A DNA stretch of 64,000 nucleotides from Trichostrongylus colubriformis (Eukaryota; Nematoda; Chromadorea; Rhabditida; Trichostrongylidae), in contig OZ022259.1 of the NCBI GenBank assembly GCA_963978905.1, forward strand, positions 11,718,001-11,782,000, in the 5' to 3' direction. Made by a program: the position numbers and the translations under genes. Shown here one piece after another: positions 34,408-46,079 of the stretch (position 1 is its first letter; each line of letters begins with the position of its first letter). The notes below the pieces were generated by a model. It made no database searches and was not told the DNA's origin. It was given only the letters and a program-made list of their open reading frames with translations.

Positions 34408-34720
34408 AATGTGGAAATAGCCGATTCGGCCAGCGGATATCAAAGCCATCCATATCGCATAATTCCACACTGTGATCGGAGCAGTACTGAGCGTCAGCTC
34501 AAACGGTCTCCACAAACAGCCACCATGTTCAGAGATTTCACGCTGTTTTGCGGTTTAAACATTTCTACTGATGTCGAAGTACTAACCATGCTCAACTGAT
34601 ATAGGATTAGGGAAATTCGGTGACCTACTGGTCATTTAACACTTGGGCTGTAGTGGTCATTATATGCGAGTTTGGATAATTTGGCGTTCCATAGTTTGGT
34701 ATTCGATCGCATCGTTTAGG
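34408..34720 (+). repeat. Right part of a repeat split by the RTE insertion
   Basis: AATGTGGAAATAGCC onward is collinear with 46131-46330 and further with 46860-46920 (TGTAGTGGTCA). The left part lies at about 30970-30998 (CTGCTGTGCGAATCACA). Non-coding. Confidence 0.75.
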
Positions 34721-35110
34721 AGCAGTCTGTTACCTCACAAGGGAAGGATACCAGTTTGAAGTGGCCATTTGCAGTAGGACAATTATCACCCGGCGCGCTT
34801 TTTGACGTTGATTTCAAGTCCGCCAAACGATCCTCCGAAGGAGTTACGGAGATTTTCCGAAGACACCAGTTCCACATGTATAAGCGTGTTCCTCGCAGAT
34901 AAATAAAGGGAAACTCAAGGGTTAACAGCAGCAGCGTAGCACAGAGACAGTCTTAGTGGTTCGCGTGAGGTGCAACCAAGGTTGGGATACCCATGTAGGC
35001 ACTTCTTTTGCTTTTCATACGGCTTTCTCTTTTATGTCTGGAAGGCATCTTCTGAAGTGCTGTCATGTACAATAACCATTATATTGGTTTTCCACGTATC
35101 TCACTCTTCC
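34721..35110. other. No assignable gene
   Basis: A plus-strand frame from 34970 contains a hydrophobic run but no splice context. Nothing else. Confidence 0.35.
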
Positions 35111-35117
35111 TGCTTAC

Positions 35118-35292
35118 AAGATCCAATAGAACTCTGTGATCGAGCTCCTTCAGGTGATCAGGCAATTAGGCGGAAAGCACAAAATACGCATCGATAGAAG
35201 GCACACTCAACCATAACCAAATAAATCGACTCAATTTCTTGGAGCAGTATATCCAGATGAGCAAACTCCTGTAGCGCACGATTCAGGCGTTG
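35118..35292 (-). CDS. Two-exon piece of a host gene
   Basis: Minus-strand exon 35292-35218 (75 bp, phase 0 both ends) has a strong acceptor (GTTTTACTCAG) and encodes QRLNRALQEFAHLDILLQEI and ESIYL, an amphipathic helix-like peptide. After a 70-bp intron a second 30-bp exon, 35147-35118 (ELDHRVLLDL), ends at the good donor CTT|GTAAGC; its acceptor (CCTGAAG) is weak. No family can be assigned from so little sequence. Flanking exons were not found, and MITE sequence begins directly upstream at about 35330. Confidence 0.5.
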
Positions 35293-35329
35293 CTGAGTAA
35301 AACAATTATGATGATCGTGATCGGATTTT

Positions 35330-35515
35330 TGGCCCAACTTCAAAAACTTAGGGGTGGTCATGGGGTAAGTAGCATGGTGCAGTTGCACCAAATTGGCGCC
35401 AACACTTAAAACGGATAATATATTCGTGATCAGCAACCCAAATAACCTACCTATATTTTTTTTACCAACTCGAGGTATCAGGTGGTGATAGTTCAATAGT
35501 GCCGATAGTTGGATA
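35330..35515 (-). mobile_element. Fragment of the 38.8-39.6 kb foldback family
   Basis: CACCAAATTGGCGCCAA, GTGATCAGCACCC-like and the end TTCAATAGTGCC resemble the arms of the element at 38755-39553. One arm only. Confidence 0.6.
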
Positions 35516-35546
35516 GCGCCGCTATTTTTGAGCCAGAGGAAAGAAG

Positions 35547-35732
35547 TTAATATGAACAGGATGACCTTTTCATAGGGACACTTTCTAGTTTCAGTATATC
35601 AATATCTATCCTATCAGTCAAGACAATATCACCACTAGTTAGGCGACGTGTGATTATCCTATTTCCTCGACGCAGGTTTAACCCTGCTTCAAAAACGTTG
35701 GACGTAAATATATTATTCACTAGATTTCTCAT
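35547..35732 (-). CDS. Doubtful short open frame
   Basis: A 61-codon minus-strand frame, MRNLVNNIFTSNVFEAGLNL to …KRSSCSY, has coding-like composition but an in-frame stop a few codons upstream and no clear acceptor. It could be a remnant exon or chance. Unrecognised. Confidence 0.25.
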   Translation of the reverse strand: MRNLVNNIFTSNVFEAGLNLRRGNRIITRRLTSGDIVLTDRIDIDILKLESVPMKRSSCSY

Positions 35733-36015
35733 TACCCATAATACGAACCGTCAACGACTTACATTACATTATATCGCAGTGAAAGGATCGACCTTATAGA
35801 CGCCACAAATAAGGCAGAAAGGCAAACACCCATAAGATTGTAGTGCAGTCGTGAACTTCGATGTACGCGGTCCTTTACGGTCAACATGTCTAATTACGCT
35901 AACAGAGGCTTAAAGATCTCTACGATTTGGATTCTGCGACTTTTATACGATGCGTTTTAGAGCGTAATTTCACATCAAATCGATAACAATTATGGGTAAG
36001 GTGCTGATTTAGTTG

Positions 36016-36750
36016 GGGCCACTCCTGTGAGCTAGGCGTTCGGCGCTATCTTTGCCTAGGATTTTAGCCTAAGCCTTAGTTTTAGGGAAGCTCCTGTTCC
36101 TCTGAAGTAAGGCTTAGGCAAAAATACACTTCCGTGTATACAAAGTGCTGATTTTGGAACGGTTTCCAGTGAGGGACGAGGGCAATCCCCAACTATAGTA
36201 GCACCTGAGTTTTTTTTAAACTCTGTGACACTTTCATTTCATGTCGAAAAGTAGCATTTGATATGTTAATTCACACAGCTTCGCATGTGTTGGAGTGCTT
36301 CTACTTGAAATATACGATGTGGTAATATGATGTCCGTAAATAAATTGTCCCTGCTGAAGACTTCCTGCTCATCTAATGTATCAGAAATGGTGCGATCGCA
36401 GCGATGGGGTCATCTCGTAAAAAGTTGCACAACCAAGCATCACTGACGGACTGCTCTGCACAGTTGAGTGTATATTTTTGCTTAAGCCTTAGTGGAGTAT
36501 GGAAAAGGAGTGCTAATGTAGTTGGGAGGGGGGGGGGCGGGGCGCTAGTTTCTCCTAGGTATTTAGCCTAAGCCTTAGTTTAGAAGGAAGCCCCTAGTCC
36601 CCTAAAGTATGGTATAGCTGTAGAACGGTTTCGAGTGAGAGACGACGGCTGAGTAACTCCCAACTACAGCAGCACGGAAAAGGTTCTCCCCCCCCCCCCT
36701 TCTGGCTTAGGTGAAACTAGCGTCCGTAGTGGATTGCCGGGCTCATTGCG
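36016..36750. repeat. Two hairpin MITEs, 'CCTAAGCCTTA' family
   Basis: Copies at about 36016-36200 and 36475-36720. Each has TAGCCTAAGCCTTAG facing a GGCTTAGG arm, and the shared body GGAACGGTTTC and AGTGAGGGACGA. A run of G (36527-36538) and a run of C (36687-36697) interrupt the second. They are direct relatives of the 1382-1560 copy. Confidence 0.75.
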
Positions 36751-37620
36751 ATAGCACCCAAAAATTTCTGCACAGCGTAGTTTAGTTGCCTCACATGGAT
36801 GAACCTAATCCCGCCATGTTGAGAAGTTCGTAGGATGAACCTAATCCCGCCATGTTGAAAAGTTCGTACTTAATGTTAACTTATTCTTTTCTGGTTCTAG
36901 CGTTTGCCTCTTCAGATGCGAAACACGCGCACTGTTTTGTGGGAGGAGACTATCAAGTATCAGGCTGGAAAGTTCTCGCTGATTTTGCGCGTTAACACGA
37001 TGAGTCCAAATTTTTCGCGCGGTTAATCAAAGCAACTGACTTATTGCGCTCATTGCATGAATATCGGCTCTTTCAACACATGAAGTTTTCATTCAAACCC
37101 ATAATGTTTTCGTAAATTAGGGCAGCTTTCTCACTGAGTGGATAAGACACATTTTTGAACTCGTTCACTTCACGATTTCTAATTTGGTCGAACAACAGTG
37201 GAGGCAATCACAAAAAGGAGCCCTGCAAAGTTTGAAGACTATGCGTCGGATGGAATAGTTTGCCCTTTTTCCAAAAGCTCAGAAATGAGAGTGAGTTGCA
37301 TGAATATTCAGTTGATCAAGGCGGTTATGAAAGCACAGCCATCAACATCAATCTCTGATGGTGATGAGTAGCGATGACTAGGAATATCGGCTTTCTTATA
37401 CATGTGTTGACCGTCTCTGGTAGGTCGGATTCGTCAAAACGTGAAAATGGGTGTCACGCCACCTAACGCAATGGCAGTGCGCGACCGCAGTTTCTGAAGC
37501 GTCTTCCAAAATTTTAGAGACACTTGCTGAGTTAATTATCCGATCATCTTTATAGCTTGTCCATCGCGTTTTAAAGCTTGCGCAAGATTTTTTGAACTGT
37601 CGCATCCGCGCAAGAGGTTA
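36751..37620. other. No assignable gene
   Basis: A short direct duplication (GGATGAACCTAATCCCGCCA) lies at 36798-36853. A minus-strand open frame at 37605-37396 has no splice support. Confidence 0.35.
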
Positions 37621-37621
37621 T

Positions 37622-38506
37622 GGGGTGTGTACTCTTATGTCAGAATGTCGCGCGGCACAAAGCGGCGAGCGGCGTTTTAGCGTGAGATAGTTGCCTCCGT
37701 GGGAATCGCGTGTAATTGCCTAAAAAGGGCGGCGGCCGTAACTACGCCTATTTTTATTCATTTCGTCATTATTTTGAGATTGTTTTCGAATTGTTTTCAT
37801 CAAAATAGACAGAATTCAGTTCAATCCAGTTCACTTCAAATGTTTTCAGTCTACCCCTGCTTGACTAGAGCATTTTGCATGCATTCATCCCATTTCCTGT
37901 GCTATGTGTCGTTCTTACTTGCATTCTATTCCACGTATTATTCTTACTTGCATATCAGAAAAGTAGATAGCTTCTACCTTAGCCTATGGAGAAAGACAAT
38001 GTGAGCGAAGCCATCTACTTGTGTAAAAACGGACTTTCGTATTACCCCGGAGTGATTCACTCATCGCCAAGTTCCTTCACCCGTATAGGGAGTTGTGGAA
38101 GCGATCAAAACTACTAGTTCGCTATTTGATGCAATACAAAATACATAATTGATACTATTGTACGACGTATGAAGCAAAAAAGGTCCGATCGAGCAAAAAT
38201 GATGCGCATAAGGATGAAGCAAAGCATAAAACAGGACATTGACTGCATGCACAATGCTATAGTCAGCCAAAGGTGTACTAAAACTTTCAGAATGAACAAA
38301 TTTAACCGAGTCCTGGCTGTTTGATAAAAAAAAACAGTCCAAAAACAAGCGCAATACAGCGGCGAAAATAATAAATTTAGGCGTAGATACGGTCTTCGCC
38401 CCCTTACGCAATTACACGCGATTCCCACCGAGGGCAGACTGCTCGCGCGCCAATGTCGCGCGGAGAACATCGCGATGCGGCATCCTGACATAAGGTACAC
38501 ATCCGA
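37622..38506. mobile_element. 885-bp inverted-repeat element
   Basis: The ends GGTGTGTACTCTTATGTCAG and the complementary CTGACATAAGGTACACATCC bound arms that stay alignable: GTGGGAATCGCGTGTAATTG left, CAATTACACGCGATTCCCAC right; then GCATGCA, GTGCTA and TTTTATC blocks. The arms are more diverged towards the centre (about 38045). The same terminal sequence bounds a 238-bp MITE at 53180-53417. Confidence 0.8.
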
Positions 38507-38754
38507 GGGTATGTACCGGCTTCCCAATGTCAGGATATTCCGGTTCATTTGATGAATTGCAACTTCCGTTACATTATAACAGGCAGGTGAGGCTCTATTT
38601 ACGCATAGCCTTTCATGATTCGAGTGTGACATTCGTGCTCATTACCACAACGCCAACATGTAATGGAATTTGATGATTCGTGATACAGCTATTCGAACGC
38701 CAATGCCGGTTACATGGCACGCTTTTATTAGGTTGTAGGGGAAGTTCTTTCGTT

Positions 38755-39553
38755 GGCACTATTCAACTATTCCAACCCCAGATACCGCGAGTTGGTCGAG
38801 AAGATATTTTCGCTGAAACTTTGCCCAAAGGGGTTATTTGGGGTGCTGATCACGAATATGACATCCGTTTTTAATCCTGGCGCCAAATTGCTGCAATTGC
38901 ACCATGTTGGTGCAACAGCTCATTTTCACCAAATTCGCTGAGACTTTGCAGGGGGGTTATTTGAGGTGCTGATCACGAACATAACATCGGTTTTCAGCGC
39001 GGGCATCGTTTTCAGCGCCTTTCAAGGCTGCGCCAGTCATGTTCATTTTTGCTACAGTGCTGGAATAGCTGGAGAGCGTCATCTTTCCGCTGTCGTCTTT
39101 CATTTGATACTATCGTACAGTCATCATTGCACACACAAGTGTATATTTTTGCCTAAGCCTCAAAGGAGAAGGGAAGGTTCCTCCCTTCTTGAGGCTTAGG
39201 CAAAACTTGCGGGAACAGTATGGCGCCCCTACCATATCAGCACTGTAATGGAACTAAACGACACTAGCGCCAAAAACGGATGTCATACTCGTGTAAACGA
39301 CACTAGCGCCAAAAACGGATGTCATACTCGTGATTAGCACCCCAAATAACCCCCTGGGCAAAGTTTCAGCGAGTTTAGTGAAAACGAGTTGTTGCACCAA
39401 CCTGGTGCAATTGCACCAATTTGGCGCAAACGGCAAGAACGGATGTCATGTTCGTAATCAGCACCTCAAATAACCACCCTGGGCAAAGTTTCAGCGAAAA
39501 TAACTTTTTTGACCAACTCGCTGTATCTGGGGTTGGAATAGTTGAATAGTGCC
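38755..39553. mobile_element. Nested foldback with 8-bp target duplication
   Basis: A 799-bp element with ends GGCACTATTCAACTATTCC and its complement, flanked by the direct repeat CTTTCGTT (38747-38754, 39554-39561). The arms contain repeated blocks CACGAATATGACATCCG and GGTGCAATTGCACC-like sequence. An 8-bp duplication suggests mobilisation by a hAT-like transposase, though no enzyme is encoded here. It sits inside the mariner-ended foldback and therefore arrived later. A hairpin of the 'CCTAAGCCTTA' family occupies its middle at 39137-39206. Confidence 0.85.
39257..39335. repeat. About 39-bp tandem duplication
   Basis: AAACGACACTAGCGCCAAAA… is repeated back to back within the right arm of the nested element. 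Confidence 0.85.
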
Positions 39554-40425
39554 CTTTCGTTTTTTAAAAACGTGCTTTTTTTTGTCGTCAAACTGCTTTC
39601 CAGCAATTTCTTGTGTACATATACTTGCAGTACAAGTTCACTCGCATCTATAGGTATTAAAGCCTTTCATCTCCTGGATAACCTTTTTCGGCAAAACAAA
39701 CATATCAAGGTCAATGTCATCTTCATTAACGAAAAATTTTGTTTGAGTGGCGTTAGATCGGGAAAGGAAAAGATGACCATTCAAAGAAAAATTTTCGTTA
39801 AAGGAATCGTCCACGGAAAATGAGTTTTTGTGTTACCCATGTATTTATGTTGTATTTGCCTAGTGTTGGCCTCATGCAAAATTTCACGCGAAAAAAAGTG
39901 AATCTGGCTGAGATACAGCACCACAAAGTGCGGTCCCAGTGGGCGGGGCCTCCGTGTAAAAGCCTCGTCCCGTCTTCCGCCGCCGTTGGAAACGGAGAGT
40001 AGGACTGTTCACGTAACCTTCTGTTCCTACAATGCGTCTCCGACCACGGCGGACGCGGTACGAGGCTTTTACACGGAGGCCCCGCCCACTGGGACCGCAC
40101 TTTGTGGTGCTGTATCTCAGCCAGATTCACTTTTTTTCGCGTGAAATTTTGCATGAGGCCAACACTAGGCAAATACAACATAAATACATGGGTAACACAA
40201 AAACTCATTTTCCGTGGACTATTCCTTTAATGACGATGACATTGACCTTGATATGTTTATTTTGCCGAAAAAGGTTACCCGGGAGATGAAAGACAATAAT
40301 ACCTATAGATGCGTGTAAACTTGTACTACATGTATGTGTACAGAAGAAATTACTGAAAAGCAGTTTGGAGGGAAAAAAGCACGTTTTCAAAAAAAAAACG
40401 AAAGAACTTTCCCTACAACCTAATA

Positions 40426-40920
40426 AGTTTTCCTTCTGGTTTGGTGTGGTGCGCCATTCGCGTTAACAGGTTACAAAACCTCTGATCTCTAGTTTGTGGC
40501 TAAATCGTGATATGGACCTGATTCACTTCTTTGCATCGAAGCCGTGAACGTAGGATGGCTACTGGCAAAAGTGCCGGCATTATGTCATTTAATACCCAAA
40601 TTTTCGGTGCATTGTGACGGCAAACGTGAGCGATTATCGTCCTTAGCCCGCGTGGTGGTCGGAGGAAACGGGACAGAAACCTTTGATCAATGATTGGCTC
40701 GTTATTTTTCTGCGCTGCTTTCGTTATGCGGCGCGTACTTGCATCTCTCTTTTTAAAAGTACGTCTACTTCCCGATCGGTGTCTCTAGGGTATTGTCGGC
40801 TGTCATGGACACAAAAATGTGCCCATTCGAAAGGACGATTTTGCTTTGGCTCAGAAGTCATTGGCTTTGCTCGGTTGCGAGTATATCTGCATCGGTGCAT
40901 GTGTACTGCTACTCATGGCT
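40426..40920. other. No assignable gene
   Basis: Leads into the exon at 40926. The plus frame is open through part of it, but no upstream exon boundary is convincing. Confidence 0.35.
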
Positions 40921-40925
40921 TTCAG

Positions 40926-41266
40926 ATCACAGCTACTAGCACGGCAGGTGAGGGCGATAACAATGTATATGATGGACCAGAATTCAAATTAGCAGGAACG
41001 CTTCAGCAATTGCCACTGAGTGAGATACAGACTCTAGCTGAGCAGGTGCGACTTTTGATGTTATTTTTCTCATACTTCTGATTTACATCATGGTAATTCA
41101 AAGTTTGTCACTCACGATCAGTTACCTTTCGCTGAGCATTTCACAGGGACAATTGCACTAGGTCTACAACCAGAGCATCTGGTATTTGCGATGCGATTTT
41201 TTCTTTTGAAAACTACAGGAGAACAATGAAAACGCCTTCGCCATGTGCGACGATCTTCCATACCCC
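40926..41266 (+). CDS. Two host exons, unrecognised protein
   Basis: Exon 40926-41045 (120 bp, phase 0 both ends) has acceptor ATGGCTTTCAG and encodes 40 residues including DGPEFKLAGTLQQLPLSEIQ. A second exon from 41219 (acceptor AAAACTACAG) reads ENNENAFAMCDDLPYP. If it ends at CCC|GTTAAC (41266) it stays in phase 0 and could splice to the phase-0 exon at 47474. If not, the frame runs to a TGA a few codons on, so these may be the end of a separate gene. The first exon is well supported; the link is inference. Confidence 0.5.
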
Positions 41267-41269
41267 GTT

Positions 41270-42070
41270 AACAGTATTGCACCTTTTTGATAGTTGTTGC
41301 AGGGCGCCAGAGCTCCCATTGGTCACAAGATCTTTACTGAGAAACTTCGCAGTCCTCATGTATAAGGAGCTAGCACATCACAAATGTCTAGATAAAGCTG
41401 TGCCAGAATCGAAGGAATACAATCAATCACCTATTAATGACCCTCAGGCTGAATACACGCCCTGTGCGCAACCAACTGTGAAGTTTCTTTGATCAATAGT
41501 TGGCTCGTAGGCTGTGAGACTATGATCAACAATTTCTCATTCGTTTACAATGAGTAGATTTTGGGCAGAATACAGTCTTGTATGTAGGCTTCAGCGGGTC
41601 ACTTCGTTCTTCATTCTGTGTCGTATACTCTTTATTGCCAAACGTGGATATGAACGTGGAGCAGCAAGAAGCAGTAGTACGTCCGTTGTCCTTCTGATGT
41701 CAAGGAATTGGGGACGAACTTCCGCGTAATGATGACCAGTGGTGAATAAAGGAACAAGATGTAGTATGAGTTCCAGATAGTACCTGACTTGCCTTTTATC
41801 TAATCTATGCTAGCGTCACTGGAGCATGTACCTTTCTTAAAGAACCTTACTGGGTCGATCCTCTTTTCTTTCTCACTGACCACGCTCAAGTCCTCTCCTT
41901 ATTTCAGCGACTACTTTTAGCTCTGCAATGTAGACTAAGATTTCGCATAGGACGGTGCTAATTCGGAGTCGCAGGAGGGGATTTGTGGTGCTCTGGTCTA
42001 ACTGTCAGATTGTACTGTAAAGTGATAAACTTTATTATGGTCATTTCTGCTAAGAAAGCGCAAATATCCC
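41270..42070. other. No assignable gene
   Basis: An open plus frame continues to 41492 without clear splice signals. The remainder shows nothing recognisable. Confidence 0.35.
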
Positions 42071-42079
42071 GAAAAATTG

Positions 42080-42670
42080 GTGCAAACTATTCCAGTCGAA
42101 CCATCATCCATAATTTTCTACAACTTTTCTCATTCTTCCAATACCTTGATGATACCGTCGCGATAAAGCTGGGACATTATCGAAGGAGTAAAATAAAAAA
42201 AACCCATTTTCGCACCTCCCGAACTTTTTGAATTCTCGTAACAACTAATTGTACTGCAACGATCTAGGCGATGGTTTTTAAAAAAGCAATTAGTCTGACA
42301 TTGCGCTCGTTGGATTAGGTCTTCCCATTCGAGTTGCAAGAGTGGTTATTTGACGGTTTTTGTAACATGCTGCCGAACACCACTGTGCGAGTGAACGGAT
42401 GTGCCTTTCTTACTCACAGCTGTTGGGGGCTTTTTCGCAGCTATTCTCTTTGTGCTTATTCATAGGTGAGTGAAACATCGCCAGTAACCTCTTCTTCTTC
42501 GTCGTCCCATATGAAGACCAGTGATTTAGAACCAACACAATTCAGTTTCGACTGTGGTTTTGATACTTCTCCTTGATGTACCCAGGTCTTCTTGCGTGTG
42601 AAATTGTCACCAAAGATCCATGATTGGTCATCGCTCACGTGCATCTCAGAATGTTTCTCTATCACCTTTA
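42080..42670 (-). pseudogene. Decayed mariner transposase
   Basis: The minus strand reads SWIFGDNFTRKKTW, GEVSKPQSK and LVFIWDD, which correspond to the mariner pattern W.LYDN..R…W…GE.PK…K…L.VWWD around the first catalytic region. Further on it reads QLYRDGIIKVLEE and a decayed tail equivalent to the FY..GI..L…W end of the protein. The middle (HDN and PPYSPDL blocks) is missing, so this is an internally deleted copy. No terminal repeats were identified. Confidence 0.6.
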
Positions 42671-42934
42671 AATCGTTGATACCAGTACCGAATAGTACCG
42701 ATGGCTGAGATACGATTTGTCCTTATCTCGGTAGCCTCTCACGGGAGTTACATCTTTTTCCACAGACTTCAAGTCAAACAGCAGAAAAATTGAACGTTGA
42801 AAATGCGGTTTTGAGTGCCTCATTGGTATAGCATATAAAAATGAGTAAATCACCAGTCATGGCATAAGACCGGGTGATGTTGAAGGCAAGTGCTGGAACT
42901 GTACAACGTGACAGCTGTCAAAGAGTTTTGCTTA

Positions 42935-45270
42935 TTATCATATCTTCTTGACTAGTAAACCATCCACGAGGTTGATAGCACACCCTTATTGGCTAACGTT
43001 TCGGCGATATCGCCCCTCAGAGCCAAAAGGGATCAAAGCAGTTCATGACTACCCGGCCAAACACATCGTCAACCCACTACATTTCACGTTGATAGTGGTT
43101 CTGTTGTGCCTGATTCGACCAGAAATTGCTCCATGTACCATTTCCTCACACACACTTTGAACAGCAGGAGCCTAACGCTTATTCAGATGTCAGTTTCCGA
43201 ATTTTCGCCGATGAGGTATTCAAAGTACTCAGCAGATTCCAAATACAAAACATATTAACAAACGTGACGCCCGAACAAGTGCGTGGCATTAAGCAGCTTG
43301 GGGACTTGATAAAGTTTCGCACTACACGACTTTCCGTCAGTAATAAGTGCGGAGAGTTTGTGGTAATACCCACTCAGCGCGATCGCAGCACAAGAGGACA
43401 TCACCTGAGTGACACCTCTCTCTCTATCGCCCTTCTTCAATTATGGAGTTTCAAACGCACATCGCAAACTAAATCCGAAGTGGGTCACGGTAGCACGGAC
43501 AGCAGGTTTAAACACGATCTGAATAGCACGCCTGAAAATTGAATCGCCTTGTTGTCGTCCTTTTTTTTGCTTGTGAAGACCCGTAAATTCACGGCAACAT
43601 ATGATCTTGCATCAATCCACCACACCTCGATTAGAGTTCGACCCATCGTTATTTGCGTGGAAGGTCCTGCTGAACGCATTGCATGGTTCCTGAATACTAT
43701 CTTGGTGCAGTTGCTTAAATAGAGTCCATCTCCCGAAAACTGATTGGGCGTGTCCTTCGAACTTGGGTGAATGGTGAGAATGAGAGTACGTGGCGAGAGT
43801 GAGAGTGTGCGGCGGGGTGAGAGAATTGAGAGAGTTTGATACGCGTTTATAAAAGTCCGTAGAACACGCCTACTCAGTTTTTGGGAAATGGACTGTACGT
43901 ACCATCGCACTCACAAATACACAAATGTTCCTGGACCATCTTCATGCGCTACGACTAAACAACACTTGTGTAATAGAATCTTTTGACGTAGAAGCCCTAT
44001 ATACAAATGTAAGCAGCGATGCCGCGATGGAAGCCATCTTCGCGCCTGTGCTGGAACTAAACCCAATGCTTATTGCCGATACATTGATGATTGTTTTGTA
44101 ATCTGGTCAACACAAGAGCAGGTGGATTTGTGTTTCGATTTACTTAACCGGCAATCAGAGCGCATGAAACTGTCATCGGAAACACCCTCCAAAGGCTGGC
44201 TGCCTTGCTTGAACATCCACGTGAAAATTCGTGGAAACCTGCATTCAACAGTGCGGTAAAGAAGGTCAAACAGCAGAAATTACATTTTCAGTGAGCCCGT
44301 CCCCTTCAAACAAAGCGAGCTGTCGTTAGGAACATGTTTAGAACAGCTGCGAAAGTGCGCACAGGAGATGAGGAGCGTAAAGAATTACTGGAATTGGCAT
44401 GCGAAATAGCTGCGCTGGATGGCTACGAGACCGCACGGATCTCATATGGATCCAGAAATGGCGATGCAGTCCACAGAGGTGGTAATTCATTCGAGGGGAA
44501 AATTCCTTTCATGATGCCATTCGCCTCCGATAAAGTAAGCACATCCATAAGGAAGTGTCTGAGTAGATCAGGTCTTGAACTTACAGTTGCCATTGTTGAT
44601 GTACCGCCTTTGAATTTAAAGCATCGCCTCGCACGCACTCGACTCTAACCGATTGTGTTTGACCCCCAATTGTGCAACGAGTAGGGAAGGTGACTGCACC
44701 ATCGCAGGTAGTCTATAAAATTACTTGTAACAGTTGTGGAGATGAGTGCATAGGCGAAATGCGAGGCCTCTGCACGTGAGATTAAAGGAGCACATACGAT
44801 AAAACCAGGTCACGCACACCAACTGCTCTTGGAGCCCACCGGGTACAAAAACACGACGGAGACGACTTCGAGGTCAGGGTTGCGGTGTTGGCACAAGGAT
44901 CTCAGCTGTTCGCGTGGAAATCCCTCGAGGAATTCTGGATTTAGTTCATTCAACCAAAAATAAACCGGAGAGAAGAATGCCCCGTGATAACACTGGAATT
45001 GATGCGTTATATAAGAATGCCTTCCAACAGTGAGGTTGAGTAACAACAAGTCCTGTCGCTGCTGACCCGTTGGTCTCCAGGATCCAGATCATTGCCGTGA
45101 GTTGCTCAACCTATGGTTACTCGATGGTCTGGGTGATCTCGAATTGTAGTGGGTTGACGATGTGGTTGGCCGGGTAGTCACGAATTGCCTTGATCCCTTT
45201 AGGCACTGTAACGTAAGCCAATAAAGGAGTGTTATCAACCTTGTGCATAGTTAACTAGTCAAGAAGATAT
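42935..45270 (+). mobile_element. Penelope-like element with inverted ends
   Basis: Coding remains on the plus strand run from about 43175: VFKVLSRFQIQN, TNVTPEQVRGIKQLGDLIKF, then FLNTILVQLLK, then FDVEALYTNV (the first RT aspartate region) and YIDDCFVIW (the RT catalytic block) near 44080. After this come NMFRTAAKVRTGDEERKELL and the linker IVDVPPLNLKHRLARTRL, then a damaged GIY-YIG region and a C-terminus FEVRVAVLAQGSQLFAWKSL with further breaks to about 45040. Many stops. The right flank (about 45150-45270) carries the family's end sequence and the left flank (42940-43085) carries it in reverse complement, giving terminal inverted repeats of about 140 bp. Confidence 0.9.
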
Positions 45271-45567
45271 TAAGTTATGCCGTGGTTCATACAGAGCGGC
45301 ACATGGAAATTACTTATTATCATAGATTTTTGAAAAACACTCACTGACCACATTTGAGTTTACGATGTGTTTGGCCGGGTAGTCACGAATTGCCTTGATC
45401 CTCTTAGGCGCCTAAACGTAAACCAATAAAGGAGTGTTATCAACCTTGTGGATAGTTAACTAGTCAAGAAGATATTAAGTTATGCCGTGGTTCATACAGA
45501 GCGGCACATGGGAATTACTTATTATCATAGATTTTTGAAAAACACTCACTGACCACATTTGAGTTTA
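45157..45567. repeat. 205-bp tandem duplication at the Penelope-like end
   Basis: Copies 45157-45361 and 45362-45567 each start ACGATGTG.TTGGCCGGGTA and end CCACATTTGAGTTT, differing at a handful of sites. The unit includes the element's terminal sequence plus adjoining DNA. Confidence 0.9.
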
Positions 45568-45646
45568 CCACCCAATATTTCGAAACCGTAACCGATTATA
45601 AGTTTTCTGCACGTTTTCTTCCATTTATTGTTAGGAGCTCGCATCG

Positions 45647-45955
45647 TCAGCATATTAGAGTGCCTCGTAGGTTTCCGAGGTCTTCTCGATTAAAATTTTC
45701 TTCTGAAGAAGTGGTAACAGGGTACTGTAGGTGATGTTTTTGAAGTATTACCGAAAGGCCAGCACCGTCTTCCTGAATTGGATGCCTACTCAGAATTCCT
45801 CCCTCGATCACATCTTTCTTTCCCCTCGCAAGGGTGTTAGAGGGCTTTGATAATGTGTTAGTTGCACAGTATTGTAGTAACACGCGGTTAAGTAGGTGTT
45901 TCCCCTTTTTTTTTATCGTAACCTCTTCATGCTGAAAGTAGTAGTAGTGGAGCAT
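45647..45955 (-). CDS. Unassigned 102-codon open frame
   Basis: Minus-strand frame MLHYYYFQHEEVTIKKKGKH… containing KPSNTLARGKKDVIEGGIL and VILQKHHLQYPVTTSSEENF. Composition is convincingly protein-like and there are no internal stops, but I find no splice context and no known family. Because it adjoins the Penelope-like end repeats, it could be the remnant of an element-encoded N-terminal protein rather than a host gene. Function unknown. Confidence 0.4.
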   Translation of the reverse strand: MLHYYYFQHEEVTIKKKGKHLLNRVLLQYCATNTLSKPSNTLARGKKDVIEGGILSRHPIQEDGAGLSVILQKHHLQYPVTTSSEENFNREDLGNLRGTLIC

Positions 45956-46079
45956 GCTTCCAGTTGTTCAGTTAGATGACATATTTTTCAAGGAGAGTTT
46001 AATTTGCAGCCAAGCCTGCTCTTGTTAAAACTTTAATCTTTTCAAATTTTTATTTTCATGACATAACTGTGCAGTTACA

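Larger units (their letters stand above)
38728..40423. mobile_element. Mariner-ended foldback, host of a nested element
   Basis: TA-flanked; the left end TTAGGTTGTAGGGGAAG faces the right end CTTTCCCTACAACCTAA. Arm landmarks are AAACTGCTTTCCAGCAATTT, CATCTATAGGTATTA and GGTAACC(TTTTT)CGGC, repeated in inverse order on the right. The centre near 39985-40020 lies between the complementary stretches CGTGTAAAAGCCTCGTCCCG and CGTACCGCGTCC-type, and GCCCCGCCCACTGGGACCGC is mirrored on the left. Without the nested element at 38755-39553 it measures about 0.89 kb. The arms share sequence with the mariner at 54965-55798, from which the family probably derives. Confidence 0.8.

Noticed and set aside
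44810..45049. Minus-strand 79-codon frame
   Set aside because: Antisense to the GIY-YIG C-terminus of the Penelope-like element.
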